Below, piece by piece: positions 9,287 through 17,101 of a DNA stretch of 23,630 nt (position 1 is its first letter; each line of letters begins with the position of its first letter). The DNA lies in contig JAPFFF010000398.1 in the NCBI GenBank assembly GCA_039105265.1, positions 1 to 23,630 of the forward strand, written 5' to 3'. A model generated the notes under the pieces. It ran no database searches. It was not told the origin of the DNA and saw only the letters and a list, made by a program, of their open reading frames with translations. The position numbers were made by a program, and so were the translations under genes. This DNA comes from Tritrichomonas musculus. Lineage: Eukaryota > Parabasalia > Tritrichomonadida > Tritrichomonadidae.

Positions 9287-10222
9287 AAATATTTAAATAA
9301 ATGACCGCCTTTTTTCATAGAGTAAAACGATAAATAATCCTTTCAAAAAGTTCTTATTTTAACGGTTATTCTATTATTCAAAAAGTTGATTGGATTTTAT
9401 CGTTATATTGAATTTATTTTCTTCATTTATTTGGACACATCCTCACAAAAAGTGGGCGCAATTTTGATTGGATCTTTTAATCAGCCCTGATTATTTACCG
9501 ATCTTACTATAATAAATTACAGCAATTCTCAAAGAAATAATTAGATAAGTGGAGTTATCTGGCAGTTCTTTAAGGTATTCATGTGTCGAGAATGTGATCA
9601 TATAGTTCTTTCTTTTTCCCCACATTTGTTTTTTGATATGAAGAATAAAAATATAAAATAAAAATGAAAAAAGAGAAAAAAATATTTATAAATGGTATTG
9701 GTGAAATCATCGGTGCAGTTAGGTCTGGGCGACCGTTTAGGACGCACAGCCTAACGTATACTACATAGCACAAAGAAATAAAAATTTTCTACATATGTAA
9801 TAACTCAATGAATCGAACGCATTATTAATGAAACATCATTAAATCAATTCATATACTTTATATAAGAGGCAAATCGAGTGAAATATCACGACATCTTTCA
9901 AACTCACAGAATCTTATTTCAACATTTAACAAAATTGTAATTATACCTTTCTATTCACGCTTAAATATAGTGTTTACACACCAAACAAGTCAATATTTGC
10001 CAATTTAAGATTACATTTAGTTTAGTTGCTTTTATAAATATTTATATTATTACATATCTCAACTCCATTTCAATAATTTTATATTTAAAACACCTAAAAC
10101 ATTGATAAATAAGCTTTTAATCAATTTTTTTGGTGAAATTTGAAAAAGATCAAAAAAGATATAATAATTTATAATCAAAAAAAAAAAAAAAGTTAAAAAG
10201 TTAATTTTAAGATTGATTTTTA
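9287..10222. other. Intergenic DNA without a supported gene
   Basis: The block 9306-9530 is the diverged partner of about 8490-8700 and includes TCAAAAAGT at 9343 and 9378. An imperfect hairpin, GTTAGG...CCTAAC, lies at 9718-9755 within a short less-AT-rich patch. The rest (9780-10222) is featureless AT-rich sequence with an A-run near 10178-10193. Confidence 0.6.
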
Positions 10223-10975
10223 TTATTTATATGATGCGTTACCTATTGTATGCAGTAAGCGTATGAGCTTTTGATTATGAGGTAAGTTTTTAATATTATT
10301 TCTGCGCCAGATATACTCGAACACATATCCGCCTGCTTCGCTTGATCTTATGCCGCATGATGTGGTTTTTTTGTATTTTAGATCTATTCGCATCCTTTCC
10401 ACTGACTGTGTGTGGGAACCAGTCTCTGGATTCACGAAATTCTTTGAATGATTCACATTCAAATGAATGCAATCTCTATTAGGAATTTGCTAGATTTGCT
10501 GATAGGACTTCCATGTATCAGAATGAATAATTGATCCTGGCTCTATATGGTTGGCAATTTCTTCTAAGAGCTTTGATGAAGTCCTATCAGGCACAACAAG
10601 AACAAATGCTTGTTTGGTCTCTTTGCAAAAGCAACCGAATACCCACACTGATGCAAGATAACGGCTTCGGTGGTATTTGCGATGAGAGATGAGAGTCTCA
10701 TCTATCTCCACATTTATATTTTTGCCTCCTGTTTCTGGTTGAGGCCCTTCGGTTAGCTCTGATATAACTGATTCGCGGAATGCTGTAAAATAATTGGTTA
10801 CCGTGTTTTTATTTACATGGCATTCCGCGCAAGTATTATCTAGAAATACTGGAGGATTGTATTTGTGTAAAGTGAAAAATGGGAATTACAATATGCGCAA
10901 AAACGACATACATAAAAATAATTGTCACCGATTTGATGGTTTCAGTTTGAGTTTTGGTGGGGAAAATGTAGTCAT
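10223..10975 (-). pseudogene. Merlin (IS1595/ISXO2-like) transposase, broken
   Basis: The minus strand encodes recognisable Merlin blocks in order. First comes a Cys-rich zinc-ribbon piece (YVCRFCAYCNSHFSLYTNT, about 10870-10927). A helix-turn-helix segment (CHVNKNTVTNYFTAFRE, about 10770-10829) follows. The DDE core has VEIDETLISHRKYHRSR with the first Asp, then VWVFGCF, VVPDRTSSKLLE and IHSDTWKSY with the second Asp. The C-terminal block is VNHSKNFVNPETGSHTQSVE. An in-frame TAG at 10490-10492 separates IHSDTWKSYQQI from the C-terminal block, and the N-terminal zinc-ribbon part lies in a different frame from the helix-turn-helix and core, so it cannot be made as one protein. The Trp usually following HTQxxExx is also absent. 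I could not find convincing inverted repeats or a TSD. Candidate start is ATG at 10973-10975. Confidence 0.88.
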
Positions 10976-11073
10976 GAGATTGTATTAACCATAGATAAGC
11001 CGATTTCCTTCGGAAAATTGCTGATTTGAGCTTAATAATTGATAGAAAACTTGTTCAAATCCTAAAAAAATAA

Positions 11074-11086
11074 TGAAACTTTTTGA
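11074..11086 (-). promoter_or_regulatory. Candidate promoter motif of the Merlin gene
   Basis: Minus strand reads TCAAAAAGTTTCA then TTATT, about 100 bases upstream of the Merlin ATG. It combines the recurrent TCAAAAAGT motif with a TCATTA initiator-like sequence. A second, imperfect copy (CACTTTTT) sits just upstream in the opposite orientation. Function is inferred. Confidence 0.4.
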
Positions 11087-11257
11087 GAAAAAGTGAAGTG
11101 CTACTGAGTTTTTGGTTTCAGTTTATTAAAAGATATAATTTAAACAATAATTAAATAAAATGCATTTAATTATAACATATTTAACAATTTAAATATCTCT
11201 TTGCATTTTAAACTATATTCGTTTTTAAAATATTAGAATTTATATATTGAACATACT

Positions 11258-11736
11258 TAGACTTGTTATTCTCCGATTCTCGAGATCGATAATTGATTGA
11301 CTTTTTGATATCGATACATAAATATGCACAGATTCTCGAGATCGATTTCAGAGATCGAGAATTTTTTTTCTCAGCTTTTGATATCAGAATTTTCAATTAA
11401 ATTTTTTGATAAAAATATGATCGTATTTTTATCTCAAATATTTCATAAAAATGAATGTATTTTTTTCATTTTAATCGTAAAATAAGCATCAATGCATTCT
11501 ATTATTTATTTTTAAGTATTTTAAAATCACAAATACCAATTATAAAAAAAGATAAATCTGTTTGAGATCTCGAGATCTCGGTAATTGATATCAAGTTTAC
11601 AATTATTTTTATATCACATTTCATATCTGATATCTTGATAATAGATAATCTCGATATCAGATATTTAAACTGATAATCGAGTATCAGATGCAAAAAAGTG
11701 ACGTTTCTGATATCGATTTTCAAAATAACAAGTCTA
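11258..11736 (+). mobile_element. 479-bp MITE, copy A
   Basis: The element starts TAGACTTGTTATT and ends AATAACAAGTCTA (13-bp perfect inverted repeats) and is flanked by the 8-bp direct repeat AACATACT (11250-11257 and 11737-11744). It is non-coding; the short frames across it are incidental. The interior is dense in GATATC, CTCGAG and ATCGAT half-sites and holds a perfect 16-bp palindrome, GAGATCTCGAGATCTC (11564-11579). Copy B (12537-13015) has the same length in opposite orientation. The 8-bp TSD suits hAT, Merlin or P superfamilies. The TAG terminus leans toward hAT, but the fifth base is C where hAT ends usually have G. Confidence 0.93.
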
Positions 11737-11808
11737 AACATACTTTTCATTTATACAATTGCATCAGTGTCAACAAATTCATAGATGCCTATAGATTTAA
11801 TTCTTGCA

Positions 11809-12054
11809 TCATCTTAAATGATGAAATTCAACATTTATTTGAAAAATGCGTTTTTCTGTTAAAATAATAAGCAAGAATATATTAAAGAAATTCTTTCCTA
11901 GCGCATTTATCAAAGACAAAATCACCATTGTGGCTAATGGATTGTATTTACTTATAAGTAAATAAAGAGTAGTATATGTTAATTGGTGTTTCAGCATTTC
12001 AAGCTTCCGCACAGCCTTAAAAGCGTTTTGAAACCTCGGAAGTTGATCATTTTA
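11809..12054 (-). pseudogene. Possible gene remnant between the two MITEs, unrecognised
   Basis: An open minus-strand frame of about 81 codons contains LPRFQNAFKAVRKLEMLKHQ near its start and a hydrophobic stretch (about 11845-11920) that could be a membrane segment. An internal Met at 12010-12012 is the only ATG. A short coding-like segment, DDARIKSIGIYEFVDTDAIV ending at 11751, lies just downstream in another frame, which suggests a decayed gene. I recognise no family, and chance cannot be excluded. Confidence 0.25.
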
Positions 12055-12056
12055 TT

Positions 12057-12200
12057 ATGACAGAGCTATTTTCCCCAGGCTTTTGTTCCAAAAAAGCTGA
12101 AAAATATGTTTTTATCATAAATAATGACAAAAGGGTGATTTTCCACAGAAATACAATAACAGATTTTTTTATACAAAAAGACAAATTAATTTCTATTTAG
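12057..12200 (+). CDS. Short hypothetical open frame (47 aa)
   Basis: An ATG-started frame of 47 codons reads MTELFSPGFCSKKAEKYVFI and continues to a TAG at 12198-12200, with a Lys/Asn/Asp-rich composition typical of genes in AT-rich genomes. It lies head-to-head with the minus-strand remnant at 11809-12054. There is no recognisable domain. It is short enough to be accidental. Confidence 0.2.
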   Translation: MTELFSPGFCSKKAEKYVFIINNDKRVIFHRNTITDFFIQKDKLISI

Positions 12201-12281
12201 GATATTTAAATAATTAATAAATTGTCCTGAAAAAAGCTCTAAACGACAAATTTTCATGACAATTTTTTATTACTTTATAAA

Positions 12282-12509
12282 ATGGAAGCCAAATATAAAA
12301 GCGAATTACTAGAATCAATGAAAAGCGAGGGTTACGAATTGATTACCGAATATAATGGTTCTAGTTTTCCTATTTATTCCTTGTATAGCTCGTTGGAATA
12401 TAAAGTAATACCATGGAAATGGAAGATAGGACATAGAGTTCATAATGTAAAATGTATTAGATACACGAATGATCATAAAACATATTTTATTGACTTTATA
12501 TTTTATTGA
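12282..12509 (+). CDS. Small hypothetical protein resembling a degenerate treble-clef/zinc-ribbon segment
   Basis: A 75-residue frame starts at an ATG after an AT-rich leader containing TTTTCATGACA. Residues about 15-60 (EGYELITEYNGSS, EYKVIPWKWKIGHRVHNVKC) resemble the pattern GYEL..KY....C..GH.YKV.P..WK.GHRC..C of small zinc-binding domains in protist and giant-virus proteins, but most expected cysteines are absent. The last residues (YFIDFIFY) are low complexity, and MITE copy B inserts 28 bases after the stop. It is either a degraded gene fragment or a chance frame; I assign no function. Confidence 0.35.
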   Translation: MEAKYKSELLESMKSEGYELITEYNGSSFPIYSLYSSLEYKVIPWKWKIGHRVHNVKCIRYTNDHKTYFIDFIFY

Positions 12510-12536
12510 TTTTATCTGCATAAAATTGATCCCATT

Positions 12537-13015
12537 TAGACTTGTTATTTTGAGAATCGATATCAAAAACGTCACTTTTTTGCATCTGATACTCGATTAT
12601 CTGTTTAAAAATCTGATATCGAGATTATCGATTATCAAGATATCAGATATGAAATGTGATATAAAAATAATTGTAAACTTGATATCAATTACCGAGATCT
12701 CGAGATCTCAAACAGATTTATCTTCTTTTATAATTGGTATTTGTGATTTTATAATTTTTAAAAATATATAATATAATGTATTGATGTTTATTTTAAGATT
12801 AAAATCAAAAAAATACATTCTTTTTTTATGAAATATTTGAGATAAAAATACGATCATATTTTTATCAAAAAGTTTAATTGAAAATTCTGATATCAAAAGC
12901 TGAGAAAAAAATTCTCGATCTCTGAAATCGATCTCGAGAATCTGTATATATTTATGTATCGATGTCAAAAAGTCAATCAATTATCGATCTCGAGAATCGG
13001 AGAATAACAAGTCTA
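12537..13015 (-). mobile_element. 479-bp MITE, copy B (inverted relative to copy A)
   Basis: It starts TAGACTTGTTATT and ends AATAACAAGTCTA, flanked by the 8-bp direct repeat ATCCCATT (12529-12536 and 13016-13023). Sequence and length match the reverse complement of 11258-11736 with scattered differences, mostly in the AT-rich middle (about 12730-12840). The 16-bp palindrome GAGATCTCGAGATCTC is conserved at 12694-12709. Copies A and B are 800 bases apart, so a single strand could fold into a ~479-bp duplex. Confidence 0.93.
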
Positions 13016-13168
13016 ATCCCATTCATTCAATTTGAGATCTTAGACTTTGGGAAGAACCATCGATAAATAAATCAATTATATCAAATATATACATATAAAA
13101 GTATACAGAACATTAAAAATGAGGTAATTTTATTTAACAAATATATTATAAAAATTACTGTTAAATAT

Positions 13169-15421
13169 CTAAGAGTTCTCGAATAAAATATTCACGGCTC
13201 CAGTTACTGGCTGTTTGCAATAAGGACAAGCTTTTAGCGTATTTACTCTTTCCTTGAGGCATACTTCACACACGCAAAGGTGGCCACAAGGCAGCATTGC
13301 GGCTACAGCTGTTCTTCTTTTACAGCAAAGACAGAAAGATTCTTTCAAGTCAGCTTGAGACATTAACGGTTGGTTACTTTGGTTATAAATTTTTCCAACA
13401 ATATATTCGTCTGTTTTGGTATTTTGCTCAGCAGCTTCCCTTTCAGCTACTAAAGCCTTCATAAACTTTGAAAATGTAAGTCTTACTCCTTGCATTGGAG
13501 TTAATCCTTTATCATTAATAAGTTTTGTATCAGATCCAGCTCTAATAAGTGTTTCAACACATTTCTTATCCATCTTTAAAGCAGCTAAATGAAGTGGTGA
13601 ATTTTTTGTTACATCAACAACGTTAAGAGGAGCATCAGCAGCAATCAGCATTTGTATCATTTTCAAGTTACAAAGGTCAGCAACAATATGAAGCGGCGTC
13701 TTTCCTTCCTCATCTTGGATACCAACCTTTACTTGGAAAGAAATCAAAGTGGCAGCAAAATCTTCTCTTTGCATTGAACATGCAATATGGAGAGGCGTTT
13801 GACCGTGAGCATCTTGAGCGTTCATATCTGCTCCTGCATCATGGAGCTTCTCAAGAACTGCTAAATGACACGATAATGTCGCACGATGAACGGGAGCGTT
13901 TCCATTTACATCTTTGAGGTTCAAATCAGCTTGATTCTCAATAAAAAGACTAACAAGCTCAATATCTCCTTCAGTGCAACTCATGTGAAGAGCAGTTTCT
14001 TTATCTTTGTTCTGGCAATTAACATCAGCAGATGCGACGAAGAGTTGTTTTGCAATTTCAACTGCATGTCGCGTAGCGCAAAGATGAAGTGGAGCATTTC
14101 CATCTTTAGATTGGGTATTTGGAGCCGCTCCTGCCGCAATTAATACGTTAATTATCGGTATATTCAACTTTTTCACAGCATAATGAAGAGGCGTCTCGCC
14201 ATTTTCATCTTTTATGTTTACATCAGCACTTTTCTCAGTAAGAAATTGGACCATTTCAAGATTCTCTAATTCAACTGCAATATGAAGAGCTGTTTTTTGA
14301 CCCTCTCCTTTGGCATCAATATTGACACCGTGATCTACAAGAAAATCTGCTACTTCTTGGTGTCCATTTAAAACTGCATAATGAAGTGAAATATTTTCTT
14401 TAGAATCTGGAGCATTAAGATCAGCAAGTGCTTTTTGAAGGGCAACAACTATTTCGATTGATCCACTAGCACAGGCAAGATGAATTGGCTTTTCTCCGGC
14501 TTCATTTGGCTCATCTACAGGGGCCCCTTGAGAATGGCATACTGGAATTATATTTGCATGACCACCTTGAGCAGCAAGATGAACAATTGTATTTCCATCA
14601 GTTGTTTTTGCTTGAGATGATGCACCAAGCTTCAATAAAGTTTCAAGTAATTTGGGTTCACCAAGCTGTGCTGCAATTAAGGCTGGCGTAAAGCCTTTTG
14701 CATCAGCAACATTCCAATTAACTGAGTATTTTTTGTTTCCGAGAAATTTTATCATTTCAACACTTTTGAAATAAACAGCAAGATGGGCTATTGATTGTCC
14801 AGCTTTGTTTTGCATGTTAAGTGGTGGATTATAATTACAAAAAAGTTGAACAAGTCCTGTTACATGGTTTACCATACCGTAATGAAGAGGAGTATTGCCG
14901 TCAATATCTTGTCCTTTAATTGGCGCTTTAGCTTTAAGTAAAAGATCACACGTTTTCTTAAGACCTTTTATTGCTGCATAATGCAAAGGATTCCTATCAT
15001 TTATATCGGTATTATTGACTGGGTGTTTTAATTTAAATAAAGGTAAAACTTGTGCTTCCATTCCATATTCAATTGCATACATCATAGCATCTTTTCCATC
15101 TACACCTCTTTTTGTTATGTCTATTTTTTGTTTTAAGAGAGAATTTACAATCTTTTTGGCTTTATTTTTTAAAGCATATAAAAATGGAACTTCTCCATCT
15201 TCGTTTGTATCATAAACTGTGGCTCCTCTTTTAATTGCACCTCGAAATTGAGCTAAGTCATTTGCTTCAATTGCTTGCCATATATTTAATTCAACAGGAG
15301 GAGGTTTTTCTGCTGGCTCTTCGGGTGGAGGAGCTTCATCTTCTGGCTGATTTTCAACGGGTTCTTCTTGCTGTGCTTCTTCTTCATTTTCAGGTGGTGC
15401 TTGGGTAGCTGGCTCAGACAT
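13169..15421 (-). CDS. Ankyrin-repeat protein with C-terminal RING-HC finger
   Basis: The 750-residue frame is intact. Residues 1-45 are acidic and Pro/Glu-rich and probably disordered. From about 46 to 660 there are about 19 ankyrin repeats of 33 residues, many with the G(N/K/Q)TPLH(Y/L/I)A core, for example DENGETPLHYAV near 405 and DAHGQTPLHIAC near 537. The C-terminus is a RING-HC of the IAP/MULAN type: C697-x2-C700, C712-G-H714, C718, C721, C732-x2-C735, all eight ligands present. In such proteins the ankyrin stack binds a partner and the RING recruits an E2 for ubiquitination; partner and location are unknown. No signal peptide or membrane segment is seen. The first ATG is used; TTATCACCG directly before it could be an initiator giving a very short leader. 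Upstream lies a hAT MITE (15649-16399). Confidence 0.93.
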   Translation of the reverse strand: MSEPATQAPPENEEEAQQEEPVENQPEDEAPPPEEPAEKPPPVELNIWQAIEANDLAQFRGAIKRGATVYDTNEDGEVPFLYALKNKAKKIVNSLLKQKIDITKRGVDGKDAMMYAIEYGMEAQVLPLFKLKHPVNNTDINDRNPLHYAAIKGLKKTCDLLLKAKAPIKGQDIDGNTPLHYGMVNHVTGLVQLFCNYNPPLNMQNKAGQSIAHLAVYFKSVEMIKFLGNKKYSVNWNVADAKGFTPALIAAQLGEPKLLETLLKLGASSQAKTTDGNTIVHLAAQGGHANIIPVCHSQGAPVDEPNEAGEKPIHLACASGSIEIVVALQKALADLNAPDSKENISLHYAVLNGHQEVADFLVDHGVNIDAKGEGQKTALHIAVELENLEMVQFLTEKSADVNIKDENGETPLHYAVKKLNIPIINVLIAAGAAPNTQSKDGNAPLHLCATRHAVEIAKQLFVASADVNCQNKDKETALHMSCTEGDIELVSLFIENQADLNLKDVNGNAPVHRATLSCHLAVLEKLHDAGADMNAQDAHGQTPLHIACSMQREDFAATLISFQVKVGIQDEEGKTPLHIVADLCNLKMIQMLIAADAPLNVVDVTKNSPLHLAALKMDKKCVETLIRAGSDTKLINDKGLTPMQGVRLTFSKFMKALVAEREAAEQNTKTDEYIVGKIYNQSNQPLMSQADLKESFCLCCKRRTAVAAMLPCGHLCVCEVCLKERVNTLKACPYCKQPVTGAVNILFENS

Positions 15422-15648
15422 CGGTGATAACGTATTTTTTATTTGTTTAAATATTTTAAAAATTTTGAATGGATTTAAATAAATTTTTGAAAGCCCAAAA
15501 TAAAAAATTTACATAGCATTGAATTTGTTTATATTTTTATAACTTTAGTAGAAAATTGCTTTAAGGAGAACCTGGATGAAAATAATAATAACATTTATTT
15601 TTGAAATATATAATGAAAGTTTCACTTTTTGAATGTATATATTGAAAT

Positions 15649-16168
15649 CAGGGATGGTAAAAGAGTAACTCGAGTAAACTCGGGTAAATAAACGGTTTCT
15701 ACTCGAAATTTACTCGGGAAAATGTTCGAGTAAACCGTCTACTCGAGAGTGAAATTTTTTAATTCACATTTCATCATTTTCGAGTATTTTCGGTCAATTA
15801 CTCTGAGTAAAATTGATTATTTAATAATAAAGTATTTTTGTATAAAATAAAAAGCTTATTTATCTTATTTAAAATATTTTTATTTCTTATCTACTTTTGG
15901 TTATTTAAATAAATCAAAATAATTTATGTTCAAATGTAAATATATATGTTTTAATGAAATTTTGTGTCATATACAATCATTTTATTCATAAATATAATAA
16001 ACCAAAGTAAAGTTTGTAAAAAGATTGCTTTAATTCAATTTGGAATAAAAGTTATTGTAATTAAGAATACCATCAATAAGTAATTAAAATCTTATTTATT
16101 TTTAGTATTTATCATTTGTATAGTAAATAAATAAAAAAGCTTTTGAAATGTATTCTAAAAACTATTTT

Positions 16169-16204
<36 letters not shown>

Positions 16205-16399
16205 GAGTCGAACCAGTGATTAAGAGTAAACTCGAGTAAATAAGTTATAATTGAATAGCATGAGTAAAGACGAGTAAAAATAAATTTAAAAACGGTTTTT
16301 TTACTCGAGTTTACTCGAGTAATATAGAGTACGAGGCTTACTCGAGTAAGAAAAATTTTCGAGTAGCCTTTCTTTACTCGTACTCGATTTCCATCCCTG
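15649..16399. mobile_element. hAT-type MITE (751 bp) with ACTCGAGTAAA repeats
   Basis: Ends are CAGGGATGG and CCATCCCTG, the classic hAT CAGGG terminus, with similarity continuing for about 20 bases. The flanking 8-bp direct repeat is ATTGAAAT (15641-15648 and 16400-16407), which fits the hAT target preference nTnnnnAn. There is no coding capacity. Both subterminal regions contain many copies of ACTCGAGTAAA in both orientations, probably transposase-binding sites. A 29-base A-run (16173-16201) and an adjoining Pol III B-box-like sequence are internal. The element sits about 230 bases upstream of the ankyrin-RING gene start. Confidence 0.95.
16204..16214 (-). promoter_or_regulatory. Pol III B-box-like sequence (tRNA T-arm resemblance)
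   Basis: The minus strand reads GGTTCGACTCC, an exact fit to the B-box consensus GGTTCGANNCC, and is followed two bases later by a long T-run (the A-run 16173-16201) that could terminate Pol III. The surrounding minus-strand AATCACTGGTTCGACTCCC looks like a tRNA 3' half. No A-box is seen upstream, so it is probably a tRNA or SINE relic inside the hAT MITE. Confidence 0.4.
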
Positions 16400-16492
16400 A
16401 TTGAAATTGAAAAATTTTTAATTTCCTTCATATTAAATTAAGTTTCAATTAAAACCTAAAGATTTTATGATAAAAGTAAATAATAACAAAAT

Positions 16493-16900
16493 GGGGAATC
16501 GTATTTTTCTACGCCACTTTTTGAAAACTTTTAAACTTTTTGAATACTTTTTTATACATTTTTTATTCAATTTTTGCTAAATAATGCATAAATATTTAGT
16601 TCAAATGGCTACCCGATTCATCCAGCAATTCAAGGAGCCTGATTCGGCTTCGCGCAGCCCTATGGTGATCACTGGTGCGTATATTCCTGAAAAATTATGT
16701 AAAAATAAAAAAAAATTATATCAAAAAAAGCAAACTGTTATAATTTTAAGAGAAAATTTTAATTTACGATTTTTTTGGTTAATTTTCTTAACAGAGTAAG
16801 TTAAATTTCACCTTAAGATGGCGGTTTTTTACTTTCCATGAATAGCTATTCACGGATAGAAAAACCATTCAAAAAGTGGCGTAGAAAAAAACGATTGTCC
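16493..16900. mobile_element. Non-autonomous MULE-type element (408 bp) with 33-bp inverted repeats
   Basis: The left end starts GGGGAATCG and the right end, read inward, starts GGACAATCG. Both continue through CTACGCCACTTTTTGAA, giving about 30 of 33 matches. The element is flanked by the perfect 9-bp direct repeat TAACAAAAT (16484-16492 and 16901-16909). A G-rich terminus with a 9-bp TSD fits the Mutator superfamily. The inverted repeats include the recurrent ACTTTTTGA motif pointing inward (16516-16524; mate at 16869-16877), with a second copy at 16535-16543. The inside contains a distinctly GC-richer piece (16605-16680). The ends do not match the 135-bp unit of the MULE at 1-8346, so a different MULE family mobilised it. 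Confidence 0.9.
16605..16680 (+). other. GC-richer coding-like insert inside the MULE-type MITE
   Basis: Against an AT-rich surround this segment is close to balanced in base composition. It opens with an ATG and reads MATRFIQQFKEPDSASRSPM before running into AT-rich sequence; an in-frame ATG also exists at 16584. It may be a host-gene fragment picked up as in Pack-MULEs, or the 5' end of the parent element's gene. I do not recognise the peptide. Confidence 0.4.
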
Positions 16901-17101
16901 TAACAAAATTTATAATTTAAAACAGGTTTTCTTCTTAAAAATTTTATTTTTTTGCTTTTTCAAATAAGAAATGTACTTACTGTTTTCTGATATCTGAAAT
17001 TGTAAACTAATATATGCTGATATTTTGATATTCTAAAATTTGTAATTAAAAAAAAATCAACAAACACTTTTAAATTATATCTCGAATGAATAATTGTAAT
17101 A

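Noticed and set aside
9579-9773. 64-residue minus-strand frame
   Set aside because: Short, with a hydrophobic Phe/Ile-rich tail from AT-rich DNA and no domain; the GTTAGG/CCTAAC hairpin within it is better reported as structure.
11045-11062. TTGTTCAAATCC as a tRNA T-arm
   Set aside because: No stems, anticodon arm or acceptor pairing could be found around it.
11502-12980. Several 62-100-residue frames rich in Ile/Ser (11208-11396, 11502-11750, 12469-12771, 12708-12980)
   Set aside because: They lie within or across the two 479-bp MITEs and mirror each other because the copies are inverted; no protein family is suggested.
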